From positions 3,658,001 to 3,722,000 of the forward strand of contig NZ_LR594662.1 in NCBI RefSeq assembly GCF_901827175.1: a stretch of DNA of 64,000 nucleotides. Direction: 5' to 3'. The DNA comes from Variovorax sp. RA8. GTDB taxonomy: Bacteria > Pseudomonadota > Gammaproteobacteria > Burkholderiales > Burkholderiaceae_C. Position 1 is the first letter of the stretch; each line of letters begins with the position of its first letter. This document shows positions 1 through 8,008 of the stretch, one piece after another. The notes beneath the pieces are model-generated. The model was given only the letters and a program-made list of their open reading frames with translations. It did no database searches and was not told the origin of the DNA. The position numbers and the translations under genes were made by a program.

Positions 1-961
1 CCTTGGCGATCAGGTCGCCCCACTTGCGGGACTCGTCGTCGATGAACTTGCGAAATTCCGCGGCGGTGCTGCCGCTGGGCTCCAGGCCTTGCGCCAGCAG
101 CTTCTGCTTGATGTCCGGGTCCGCCAGCGCCTTGGCCGTTGCGGCCTGCAGGCGCTCGACCACCGGGCGCGGCGTGGTGCCCGGCAGCATGAAACCGTAC
201 CAGCCGGACGCCACCACGCTCGGGAGGCCCTGCTCGCGCAAGGGCGGCGCATCCGGGTACAACGCGCTGCGCGTGGTCGAAGCCACGCCGAGCACGCGCA
301 GCTTGCCGGCCTGGATGTGCGGCAGGGCGGTGGTGATCGCGGTGAGGGTCGCGTCGACGCGGCCCGCCAGCAGCTCGGCATAGGCCGGCGCATCGCCGCG
401 GAAATGGACGATGACGCCCTTGATGCCGGCATCCCTGAGCAGCAGCTCGGCCGCCAGGTTGGGCTGGGAGCCGGCCCCTGGCGAGCCGATGTCCAGGCCG
501 CTGGGTTTGCTCTTCCCGTGGGCGATGAGATCCTGCGCAGTCTTGAAGCCGGACTGCGCATTGACGATCAGGAACAGCGGCGCCATGGCGACCAGCGCCA
601 CGGGTTGCAGGTCCTTGCGCGTGTCGAACTTCTGCTTGCCGTACAGCGCTTCGGCGGTCGCGTACGGTGCCGCGGCATAGAGCAAGGTGTAGCCGTCGCC
701 GGGGGCATGCGCCACGAGTTCATTGGCCAGGCGCGTGCCCGCGCCCGGCTTGTTCTCGACGACGACCTGCTGGCCCAGTTCCTTGCCCAGGTAGTCCGCC
801 AGGATGCGGGCCGAGATGTCGTTCGCGCCACCGGCGCCGTAGGGGGAAATGAGCCGGATCGGGCGCGCGGGCCAGGCATCCTGGGCATAGGCGAACGATA
901 GGGGGCCGGCCGACAGGCAGGCTGCGGCGGTGCCCAGCAGGGACCGGCGTGTGAACTTCAT
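1..961 (-). CDS. Bug-family tripartite tricarboxylate transporter substrate-binding protein (3' end cut by window)
   Basis: Periplasmic receptor of the Bug/TctC family, which captures carboxylates or other small organic acids for TctAB-like carriers or for signalling. The reading frame starts at ATG 961 with a GGAG box five bases upstream and runs off the left edge after about 320 residues. The residues at the edge (FRKFIDDESRKWGDLIAK) match the usual Bug C-terminus, so only a few residues are missing. The N-terminus MKFTRRSLLG followed by an Ala-rich stretch ending AYAQ is a signal peptide with a twin-arginine pair. The family signature around PIRLISPYGAGGANDISAR and GDGYTLLYA is present. 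It is divergent from a LysR gene, the usual arrangement for these receptors. No membrane subunits are visible, as is typical of orphan Bug proteins. The ligand cannot be read from sequence. Confidence 0.9.
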   Translation of the reverse strand, partial: MKFTRRSLLGTAAACLSAGPLSFAYAQDAWPARPIRLISPYGAGGANDISARILADYLGKELGQQVVVENKPGAGTRLANELVAHAPGDGYTLLYAAAPYATAEALYGKQKFDTRKDLQPVALVAMAPLFLIVNAQSGFKTAQDLIAHGKSKPSGLDIGSPGAGSQPNLAAELLLRDAGIKGVIVHFRGDAPAYAELLAGRVDATLTAITTALPHIQAGKLRVLGVASTTRSALYPDAPPLREQGLPSVVASGWYGFMLPGTTPRPVVERLQAATAKALADPDIKQKLLAQGLEPSGSTAAEFRKFIDDESRKWGDLIAK

Positions 962-1022
962 GGCGTCTCCTTTTTTGGGGCCGTCACGGCAGCCCGGGCA
1001 GTAACGCTAAGGCGTGGCGGGG

Positions 1023-1059
1023 CTATCGGGCAAGACGCATTTTCCGAGCAATCTATCGG
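1023..1059. promoter_or_regulatory. Putative LysR operator: CTATCGG direct repeat
   Basis: CTATCGG occurs at 1023-1029 and again at 1053-1059, exactly 30 bases apart (about three helical turns), upstream of the Bug gene start at 961. The second copy also forms TCCGA-N8-TCGGA (1043-1060). A reverse copy lies upstream of the next gene unit at 2184-2190. This is a pattern match, with no direct evidence of binding. Confidence 0.35.
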
Positions 1060-1141
1060 ATGACCTTATAAGTTCCCACCGCGCCGAGCGGCGCCGCTGC
1101 CGATGCAGCATGAAAAGGGCAAGTTGTCATTGCCCGTGACC

Positions 1142-1158
1142 TATCATCTGAGCCGATA
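1142..1158. promoter_or_regulatory. Putative LysR-type box TATC-N9-GATA
   Basis: A perfect inverted repeat TATC/GATA with nine bases between the arms contains the T-N11-A core typical of LysR-type regulator sites. It sits 30 bases upstream of the LysR start, where autoregulation would be expected. The half-site resembles the CTATCGG repeats on the other side of this intergenic region. Confidence 0.35.
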
Positions 1159-1187
1159 ACTGTCGCGGGGTGCGACGGAGGCCTGGG

Positions 1188-2111
1188 ATGACGATGCATG
1201 TGACGCTGCGCCAATTGCAGGCCTTCGTGGCCGTGATGGAGGCCGGCAGCTTTTCGGAGGCCGCCGAGGCGATGCACCTTTCCCAGGCGGCGCTCAGCGG
1301 CCTCATCCGCGAGCTCGAAAGCCGCGTCGGCGTGCGCCTGCTGGACCGCACCACCCGCAGCGTGTCGCCCTCCGCCGTGGGCGAGGCCTTCGAGCCCATG
1401 GTGCGGCGTGTGCTGGCCAGCCTGGACGAAGCGCTCGACAGCCTGAGCAACCTCAAGGACCTGCGGCGCGGCGTGGTCCGGCTGGCCGCACCGGAGCCAC
1501 TGTCCTGCACCTTGCTGCCGGAGCTGATTGCCAGCTACACGGCCAGCCATCCGGGCATCGACGTGCGCTTCGAGGACGTGCCGATCGAGCTCGTCCTGGC
1601 CGGGCTGCAGAACGGCAGCACGGACGTGGGCTTCGGACCTGCAGGGGTGGTGGCGGACGACGCCATCGAGGCGCACGTGCTCTGGGCCGACCCGCTGTGG
1701 GTGGCGCTGGCGCCGGATGATCCGCTGGCGGATGGCGCATCGGTGAGCTGGAAGGACCTGCGCGCCACGCCGGTGATCAACTACATGCCGAACTTCGCGC
1801 CGAACGTGCTGAGCCAGGTGCCGGTGCGCAATCACCCGCGCAAGATCGTGCCCGTGCACCGGGTGAACACCGCGCTGTCGATGCTGCAGGTCACGCGCGG
1901 CGCGGTCGTCTGTCCTTTCATCACGGAGCCCTTCGTCCGGGGCTTCGGGCTTGCCTTCCTGCCGCTGCTGCAGCCCCAGGTGAGCTGGCGCGTGGCGATG
2001 TTCGTGCGGCGCGGACTGTCGGTCTCGCCGGCGGTGGAGAGCTTCCTGCGCTTCGCGCGCGAATTCACGCGCGAGAAGGCGACCGGCAGCGCCGTTGGCC
2101 GCGGGCGCTAG
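1188..2111 (+). CDS. LysR-family transcriptional regulator
   Basis: A 307-residue DNA-binding regulator. The N-terminal winged helix-turn-helix (about residues 1-62) includes TLRQLQAFVAVMEAGSFSEAAE, a recognition helix in SQAALSGLIRELE and the wing region RLLDRTTRSV. A type 2 periplasmic-binding-fold effector domain follows (about 90-300). The ATG at 1188 was preferred over the in-frame GTG at 1170 because GGAGG lies six bases upstream of it and the protein then begins directly with the HTH. It is divergent from the Bug receptor gene and followed 131 bases later by the acyl-CoA synthetase fusion, so it probably controls one or both. Shared CTATCGG motifs on both sides support this weakly. The effector is unknown. 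Confidence 0.92.
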   Translation: MTMHVTLRQLQAFVAVMEAGSFSEAAEAMHLSQAALSGLIRELESRVGVRLLDRTTRSVSPSAVGEAFEPMVRRVLASLDEALDSLSNLKDLRRGVVRLAAPEPLSCTLLPELIASYTASHPGIDVRFEDVPIELVLAGLQNGSTDVGFGPAGVVADDAIEAHVLWADPLWVALAPDDPLADGASVSWKDLRATPVINYMPNFAPNVLSQVPVRNHPRKIVPVHRVNTALSMLQVTRGAVVCPFITEPFVRGFGLAFLPLLQPQVSWRVAMFVRRGLSVSPAVESFLRFAREFTREKATGSAVGRGR

Positions 2112-2165
2112 CTCCCGGCGGACCTCCGCACCGCGCCGAATAATTCGGCTGCGGTTATCAATCTG

Positions 2166-2190
2166 TCGGAAATCTCAGTTTGTCCGATAG
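2166..2190. promoter_or_regulatory. Putative operator upstream of the acyl-CoA synthetase fusion
   Basis: An interrupted inverted repeat, TCGGA (2166-2170) and TCCGA (2183-2187), overlaps CCGATAG (2184-2190), the reverse complement of the CTATCGG repeat found upstream of the Bug gene. It lies about 55 bases before the GTG start at 2243. It is inferred to be a site for the LysR protein encoded just upstream. Confidence 0.3.
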
Positions 2191-2242
2191 TTCGCCGGCC
2201 GCTATCTTGCGCAGCTTCATCCCTCCACACTGAAGCAAACCC

Positions 2243-5200
2243 GTGGCCACGCCAGACCTGGACTCCTTCTTCACGCCCCGCTCCATTGCCGTCGTCGGCG
2301 CCTCCGCCACGCCCCGCAAGATCGGGGCGGCGCCCCTTCGCTACCTCATCGACCACGGCTACGCGGGAGAGATCTACCCGATCAACCCGACCACGCCCGA
2401 GATGCATGGATTGCGCGCCTATCGCAACCTGCGCGACGTGGGCCGGCCGATCGACCTCGCGATCTTCGCCATCCCCGCCCAGCTGACGGAAGCGGCGCTG
2501 GAGGATGCGATCGCCGCCGGCGTCAGGAACATCGTGATCTTCACCGGCGGCTTCGCGGAGGCCGGGCCGGAAGGCGGCGAGGCGCAGCGCCGCATCATGG
2601 CGCGCGCGCGTGCCAACGGCATCCGGGTGCTGGGGCCCAACTGCCTCGGCTTCATGAATGCCAGCCGTTCCGTCTACGCGACTTTTTCTCCGGTGCTGGC
2701 GACGGGATTGGCACCCGCCGGGACGGTCGGCATCGTCACGCAGAGCGGCGCATTCGGTGCCTACGCCTATGGCATGGCGCGCGATCGCAACGTAGGGCTG
2801 TCGACCTGGATCGCCACCGGCAACGAAGGCGACATCGACGTGGCCGAATGCATCGCGTGGATGGCGCAAGACCCCGCGACGCGCGTCATCATGGCCTACA
2901 TGGAAAGCTGCAACGACGGCGCCAGGCTCAAGCGCGCACTCGGCCTGGCGCGCTCGGCCGGCAAGCCGGTCGTCATCGTCAAGGTCGGGCGCACGCCGCT
3001 GGGTGCGATGGCGGCGGCATCGCACACGGCGGCGCTGGCCGGGGACGACGCCGCGTTCGACGCCCTCTTCCGCCAGTACGGTGCGTGGCGGGCCCGGACG
3101 ATCGACGAGTTCTTCGATGTCGCGCATTGCCTGGCGGTGTCGGGCATGCCTGCGAACGGCAAGGTCGGCCTGCTCACCGTCTCCGGCGGGGTCGGCGTGC
3201 TGCTCGCCGACGCTGCCGCGGAGGCAGGACTCGACGTGGCCGCGCTGCCCGAGGCGGCGCAGCAGCGGATCCTCGACCGCGTGCCCTTTGCCGCCACCCG
3301 CAATCCCGTCGACGTGACGGGCCAGGTCACTTCCGAGATCGATCTTCTCGAAGTTGCTGCCAATGCCATGCTCGGCGGCGGCGGCTACGGCAGCCTGCTC
3401 GTGTTCCTCGCGGCCGCGGGCCTGACGCCCGCGATGCAGGAGATCCAGCTGAAGCTTGCCCGCGACCTGCGCCGCGATTTTCCGGGGCGCCTGGTGATGT
3501 TCAGCACCCTGGCCGACCCGGCGCAGCAGCGCGCGCTGGAACAACTCGGCTGCCTCACCTTCACGGACCCGAGCCGCGCCATCCGCGTGCTCGCGGCCAT
3601 GGACTTCTTCCGGGAGCAACGCGAGCACGCGGGCGCTGCTCCCGCCGCTGCCGCCACGGGGTCCATCACGCTGCGGCCCGGCACGTACAACGAGGCCGAT
3701 GCACTGGAACTGCTGCAAAGCCATGGCATGCCCGTGGTGCCGGTGCGCCGAGCCCGCACGCGGGACGAAGCCGTCGCCGCCGCGGAGGAACTCGGCTATC
3801 CCGTGGCGATGAAGATCCTGTCCTGCGACATCACGCACAAGAGCGACGTCGGCGGAGTCGCCCTCGGCGTGGCCGATGCGGCCAGTGCCGGCGCCGCCTA
3901 CGACCGGATCGTGGAGGCAGTCCGCATCGCCGCGCCCGAGGCCCGAATCGACGGCGTCCTGGCGGCAAGGATGGTGCGCGGCGTCGAATGCATCCTCGGC
4001 GTGCACCGCGATCCGGTCCTCGGCCACGTGGTGATGCTCGGGGCCGGCGGGGTGAACGTGGAACTGCTGCGGGACGTCACCTTCCGCGTCGCGCCGGTGG
4101 ACCTCCAGCAGGCGCGCCGCATGGTCGGCGAGCTCAAGACCGGCGGCTTGCTCCATGGCTTCCGGGGCGCGCCGAAGGCCGACGTCGAGGCCCTGGCGCA
4201 AGCGATCGTGCAACTGTCGGAGTTCGCCATTGCCGCGGGGGATGGCCTGGAATCCGTGGACGTGAATCCTTTCGCCGTGCTGCCGCAAGGCGAAGGGGCG
4301 CTTGCGCTGGATGCGGTCGTCGTCGGGCGCTGCGCTGGGCAAGGCTCCACCGTGCGCGATCAGGTGATCGAGACGCTGCCGCTCTTCGAGATGGCCCGGA
4401 TGCGGTCCGCGAACACCGCCCGACGGCATCCGGTGGAAGGCTTCGCAGGCGACGGCCGGGATTCCACGATGCGGTGGGTCAACCAGTTCACCCACACGCG
4501 CAAGCTGATCTCACCCGACGACAAGGAAGTCGTGACGCCGAACAACGACACCTTGTTCACCAACGCATGGCTCGACCTCTCCGCGGGGCCCTTGGTCATC
4601 CAGGTGCCGGAGATGGGCGAGCGCTACTGGGTGCTCGGCTTCCTGGACGCATGGACCAATCCCTGGGCCTATGCCGGCCGGCGCACGACCGGCGGCGCGC
4701 AGCAGCGCCTGTTCGTGCACGGGCCGAACTGGAAGGGGCCGGTGCCGGACGGGATGCACGTCGTCAGCGCCCCTGGCGACGACGTGTGGGTCATCGGGCG
4801 CATCCTGGTCGACCACGACGACGAGGACCTCGCACGCGTTCATGCACTCCAGGACCGCTTCGGCATCTTGCGGCCGGACGGGTCACCCGCGCTGACGCGG
4901 CTGGATGTGCTGCTCGACGGCCGCCGCGCGGGCGTGCCGGGCGCCGGCGAATACCTGCGCGTCATCGAACGCATGCTGGCGCGTAACCCTCCCCCGCGGC
5001 CTGTCTCCGGCTGGCCGCCTGCCGCGGCAGCGCTCGAGGAGGCGCTTCCCCGCGTCTACGCTGAACTGCGGGAGGCGGACGCGCGCTCCGAACTCGGCGG
5101 CGGATGGACCACCGCCGTCCATGTGCGCACGCATTTCGGCGAGGACTTCGCCACCCGCGCCCGCGTGGCCCGCAACTGGATCGGCACGCTGGGCATCGAG

Positions 5201-5581
5201 GAAGCCATGTACGTGATGGCCGAGGTCGATGCGCAAGGCCGCGTGCTGGAGGGGACCCATCGCTATACGTTGAGGTTTCCGGGCACGGGCATGCCCGAGG
5301 TCGACACGTTCTGGTCGGTCACGCTCTATCGCCGTGAAGACTGCCTGCTGGCGCGCAACCCCATCAACCGGCACTCCATCGGCGACCGCACGCGCGGGCT
5401 GCATCGCGATGCAGACGGCGGCTTGACCCTGGCGATCCAGGCGGACGATCCCGGCCCGGGAAAGAATTGGCTGCCCGCGCCGGCAGGAGAGGGCTTCTAC
5501 CTGACCTTGCGGCTCTACCAGCCGCGCCGGGCCCACCTGGAGGGCACATTCAGCTATCCGCCCGTGCACCGCGTGGATTGA
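2243..5581 (+). CDS. ADP-forming acyl-CoA synthetase fused to DUF1254/DUF1214
   Basis: A 1112-residue protein. Residues 1 to about 700 form a complete NDP-forming acyl-CoA synthetase. The CoA-binding Rossmann domain opens with FFTPRSIAVVGAS. The succinyl-CoA ligase-like domain carries GIVTQSGAFG and the phospho-histidine motif ASHTAALAG (His261). The ATP-grasp domain carries ILSCDITHKSDVGGV. From about residue 706 the sequence switches to DUF1254 (VTPNNDTLFTNAWLDLSAGP; RYWVLGFLDAWTNPWAY) and then DUF1214 (NWLPAPAGEGFYLTLRLYQP) at the C-terminus. Stand-alone DUF1254 proteins usually start with a signal peptide. Here that part is absent and the domain joins at the equivalent of its first helix. 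The start is GTG 2243, because the protein then begins at the normal distance before the CoA-binding motif; the ribosome site is weak. The frame is uninterrupted. It could be a true fusion, or two genes joined by a deletion or assembly error. Substrate unknown. Confidence 0.88.
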   Translation: MATPDLDSFFTPRSIAVVGASATPRKIGAAPLRYLIDHGYAGEIYPINPTTPEMHGLRAYRNLRDVGRPIDLAIFAIPAQLTEAALEDAIAAGVRNIVIFTGGFAEAGPEGGEAQRRIMARARANGIRVLGPNCLGFMNASRSVYATFSPVLATGLAPAGTVGIVTQSGAFGAYAYGMARDRNVGLSTWIATGNEGDIDVAECIAWMAQDPATRVIMAYMESCNDGARLKRALGLARSAGKPVVIVKVGRTPLGAMAAASHTAALAGDDAAFDALFRQYGAWRARTIDEFFDVAHCLAVSGMPANGKVGLLTVSGGVGVLLADAAAEAGLDVAALPEAAQQRILDRVPFAATRNPVDVTGQVTSEIDLLEVAANAMLGGGGYGSLLVFLAAAGLTPAMQEIQLKLARDLRRDFPGRLVMFSTLADPAQQRALEQLGCLTFTDPSRAIRVLAAMDFFREQREHAGAAPAAAATGSITLRPGTYNEADALELLQSHGMPVVPVRRARTRDEAVAAAEELGYPVAMKILSCDITHKSDVGGVALGVADAASAGAAYDRIVEAVRIAAPEARIDGVLAARMVRGVECILGVHRDPVLGHVVMLGAGGVNVELLRDVTFRVAPVDLQQARRMVGELKTGGLLHGFRGAPKADVEALAQAIVQLSEFAIAAGDGLESVDVNPFAVLPQGEGALALDAVVVGRCAGQGSTVRDQVIETLPLFEMARMRSANTARRHPVEGFAGDGRDSTMRWVNQFTHTRKLISPDDKEVVTPNNDTLFTNAWLDLSAGPLVIQVPEMGERYWVLGFLDAWTNPWAYAGRRTTGGAQQRLFVHGPNWKGPVPDGMHVVSAPGDDVWVIGRILVDHDDEDLARVHALQDRFGILRPDGSPALTRLDVLLDGRRAGVPGAGEYLRVIERMLARNPPPRPVSGWPPAAAALEEALPRVYAELREADARSELGGGWTTAVHVRTHFGEDFATRARVARNWIGTLGIEEAMYVMAEVDAQGRVLEGTHRYTLRFPGTGMPEVDTFWSVTLYRREDCLLARNPINRHSIGDRTRGLHRDADGGLTLAIQADDPGPGKNWLPAPAGEGFYLTLRLYQPRRAHLEGTFSYPPVHRVD

Positions 5582-5640
5582 GGCATCGCCGGCCATCTGG
5601 TTTATTGACCAAAGGGGGCAAAGGTTCTTCACTAGCGGTT

Positions 5641-6747
5641 GTGCAGAAATCGTCCCCGCCTCCGCTCGGCCATCCGCCCGCCAGGCAGCAGATCCGCTTC
5701 GCGCGCGGCCACGACGGCGTGCGCCTGGCCTACGCCCTCTGCGGCCAGGGTCCGCTGCTGATCAAGGCGGCCACCTGGCTTTCGCACCTCGAGTTCGACT
5801 GGGAAAGCCCGGTGTGGCGCCACGTGCTCGACGGGCTGTCCACCAACGCCACCTTCGTGCGCTACGACGAGCGCGGCTGCGGCCTGTCGGACTGGGAGGT
5901 CGAGGACCTGGGCTTCGACAGCTGGCTGCGCGACCTCGAGACCCTGGTCGATGCGCTGGGCGCCGAGCGCTTCGGCCTGCTCGGCATTTCGCAGGGCGCG
6001 TCCATCGCCATCGCCTATGCCGCCCGGCATCCCGATCGGGTGAGCCGCCTGGTGCTGCACGGCGGCTACGCGCGCGGCCGCCTGTTGCGCAACCCCACGC
6101 CGGAGCAGCGCGAGGAGGCCGAGATGATGCGCAAGCTCGCCCAGCTGGGCTGGGGCAAGCAGGACCCCGCCTTTCGCCAGTTCTTCACCAGCCAGTTCAT
6201 CCCCGGCGGCACGCCCGAGCAGCATCGTTGGTTCAACGAGCTGGAGCGCATCTCCACCTCGCCGGCCAACGCCGCGCGCTTCATGCGCGAGTTCGACCAG
6301 ATCGATGTCGTAGCCCGTTTGGCCGAGGTGCGCTGCCCCACGCTGGTGCTTCACAGCACCCGCGACGTCCGCGTGCCCTTTGCCGAGGGACGGCTGATCG
6401 CGAGCGCGATCCCGGACGCGCGCTTCGTGCCGATCGACAGCGGCAACCACCTGATCCTCGCGCACGAGCCGGCCTGGGCCCACTGGCTGGCCGAGGTGCG
6501 CCGTTTCCTGGGCGAAGCGGCGCCTGCGCGCGACCCGGTGTTCGAGACCCTCACCGCCCGCGAGCGCGCCCTGCTCGAACTGCTTGCCCAGGGCCGCGAC
6601 AACGCCCAGATCGCGGCCACGCTCGGCCTGTCGGAGAAGACCGTGCGCAACCGGCTGACCAGTGTGTTCTCCAAGCTGGATGTCGACAGCCGGGGCCGCG
6701 CGATCGTGCTGGCGCGCGATTCGGGCTTCGGCAAGCTGAGCGCCTGA
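5641..6747 (+). CDS. Alpha/beta hydrolase fused to a LuxR-type HTH domain
   Basis: About 368 residues. The N-terminal alpha/beta hydrolase (about 18-285) has the nucleophile elbow GISQGAS (Ser117), the acid in STRDVRVP and the histidine in DSGNHLIL, so the triad looks intact. After a short linker, a LuxR/GerE helix-turn-helix follows (LTARERALLELLAQGRDNAQIAATLGLSEK split across about residues 305-365). The family is a one-component regulator type in which a hydrolase domain may sense or turn over a small ester or lactone; that role is inference. The frame is open further upstream, but residues before about 5600 look like read-through of the preceding gene. GTG 5641 is chosen, and TTG 5605 is an alternative. 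It is codirectional with the synthetase fusion, 59 bases downstream of it. Confidence 0.85.
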   Translation: MQKSSPPPLGHPPARQQIRFARGHDGVRLAYALCGQGPLLIKAATWLSHLEFDWESPVWRHVLDGLSTNATFVRYDERGCGLSDWEVEDLGFDSWLRDLETLVDALGAERFGLLGISQGASIAIAYAARHPDRVSRLVLHGGYARGRLLRNPTPEQREEAEMMRKLAQLGWGKQDPAFRQFFTSQFIPGGTPEQHRWFNELERISTSPANAARFMREFDQIDVVARLAEVRCPTLVLHSTRDVRVPFAEGRLIASAIPDARFVPIDSGNHLILAHEPAWAHWLAEVRRFLGEAAPARDPVFETLTARERALLELLAQGRDNAQIAATLGLSEKTVRNRLTSVFSKLDVDSRGRAIVLARDSGFGKLSA

Positions 6748-6861
6748 GCGCGCAGCCTCGGCAGATGGTGTGTGCCGCGTGACGCAAATCTTCAAGACCA
6801 CGCGTGCGGCGCTGCCTATGCTCGGACTCAACTCCTTTCTCGCCCTCGATCGGATCACGCC

Positions 6862-7377
6862 ATGTTGACCAGGATCATCCACCTCGCCGCTGTCGCCGTT
6901 GTCGTCACGCTTGCGCTGCAGACGCCGCCGGCGCAGGCCATCGACTCGGCCTCCCTGCCCTCCTCGATCCGCCTCGCCAACGCTCGGGCGCTGATCGAGG
7001 CCAAGGACTGGAAGGGGGCCATCGCCGAGCTGCAGGGCGTGGACGCCCCCAACGACGCCGACTGGAACAACCTGATGGGCTTCAGCCACCGCAAGGCGAA
7101 GAAGCCCGACTACGTGGCCGCCGAACGCTTCTACGACGCCGCCCTGCGCATCGAGCCCAGCCACCGGGGCGCCCTTTCGTATTCCGGCGAGCTCTACCTG
7201 GTGCTGGGCAATCTGCCGAAGGCCGAGCAGCGCCTCACCACGCTGAAGCTGGTGTGCAACAACGCCTGCCCCGAGCAGGACCGCCTGGCCCAGGCGATCG
7301 TGCGCTACAAGGAAGCCGGCAAGTACGTGCCGGAGCCCGAGGAGCCTGCGCAGAGCGGCGCGCGCGCTGCGCAGTGA
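6862..7377 (+). CDS. Exported TPR-repeat protein
   Basis: 171 residues. A signal peptide (MLTRIIHLAAVAVVVTLALQ, cleavage near PAQA) precedes about three tetratricopeptide-like helical hairpins: ARALIEAKDWKGAIAELQ, NLMGFSHRKAKKPDYVAAERF with DAALRIEPSH, and LGNLPKAEQRLTTL. A short Pro/Glu-rich tail follows. The paired cysteines in LVCNNAC could form a disulfide in the periplasm. TPR proteins act as scaffolds for protein assembly. The partner is not apparent from the neighbours: a LuxR-type hydrolase lies upstream and a 2H phosphoesterase lies convergent downstream. ATG 6862 is the natural start because the signal peptide begins there. Confidence 0.82.
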   Translation: MLTRIIHLAAVAVVVTLALQTPPAQAIDSASLPSSIRLANARALIEAKDWKGAIAELQGVDAPNDADWNNLMGFSHRKAKKPDYVAAERFYDAALRIEPSHRGALSYSGELYLVLGNLPKAEQRLTTLKLVCNNACPEQDRLAQAIVRYKEAGKYVPEPEEPAQSGARAAQ

Positions 7378-7402
7378 GCGGATCCCGCGGAAGGGCTGCG
7401 CT

Positions 7403-8008
7403 TCAGCCGTGCAAGGTCCAGCGGGCCAGCACCTCGTGCCGGCCTTGGCCGATCAGGCTGCGCACCAGCACGAACTCGTTCGCTGTCCAGGCGATCGGCT
7501 GGATCGCGCGCGGGGCCACGTGCGTGTCGTCATACAGCAGCGTCAGGTGCGGCGTGTAGTGGGCGGCACCGCCGTCGTTTTCCCCGGCGCGGGCCATCGC
7601 CTTGCAGAGGGCCTGCCGGAAAGCCTTCGCGGCGATCAGGCCGTCCTCGCCCAGCAGCACCAACGGCATGTTGCTCGGCCTGCGGGAGAAGCTGCCCACA
7701 CGGTCGAAGCCGAGCTTGTACGCGGGGATGACCGTCAGCGCCTGGACAGCCGCGCAGGCCGCATCGACCAGCGGCCGGGGTACGCCCGCAAAGGCGCCCA
7801 GGTGGAGCAGCGTGACGTGGAAGCGCGAGGCGCCGAGCGCCTTGCCCTTCAGCCCATGGTCGTGGCGCAGGTCCGCGATCAAGCGCTCGATGCGGGCGAT
7901 GGCTGGTGCGTCCGGCAGCAGCGCGAAGAACAGCCTGTCGGTGTTCGGCGGCGGCGCGGGCGCGACGCCCTCCGGCGAGGGCTCCCGCGCGCCGCGCCCC
8001 GGCGTCAC
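7403..8008 (-). CDS. 2'-5' RNA ligase family protein (2H phosphoesterase, LigT/ThpR type)
   Basis: 201 residues with the two diagnostic HxT motifs of the 2H phosphoesterase superfamily: HVTLLHLG (His64) and HLTLLYDD (His154). LigT/ThpR proteins hydrolyse or form 2'-5' or 2',3'-cyclic phosphodiester bonds in RNA. The GTG start at 8008 overlaps the stop of the upstream transporter gene as GTGA, which implies translational coupling. The first 22 residues are Pro/Gly-rich and precede the conserved core at RLFFALLPD. The cellular role of these proteins is poorly known even in model species, and no link to the transporter is obvious. Confidence 0.85.
   Translation of the reverse strand: MTPGRGAREPSPEGVAPAPPPNTDRLFFALLPDAPAIARIERLIADLRHDHGLKGKALGASRFHVTLLHLGAFAGVPRPLVDAACAAVQALTVIPAYKLGFDRVGSFSRRPSNMPLVLLGEDGLIAAKAFRQALCKAMARAGENDGGAAHYTPHLTLLYDDTHVAPRAIQPIAWTANEFVLVRSLIGQGRHEVLARWTLHG

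Noticed and set aside
2108..4495. A 795-codon open frame antisense to the acyl-CoA synthetase fusion
   Set aside because: Composition is Arg/His/Gly/Ala-rich with no domain pattern; it mirrors the GC-rich third positions of the real gene on the other strand.
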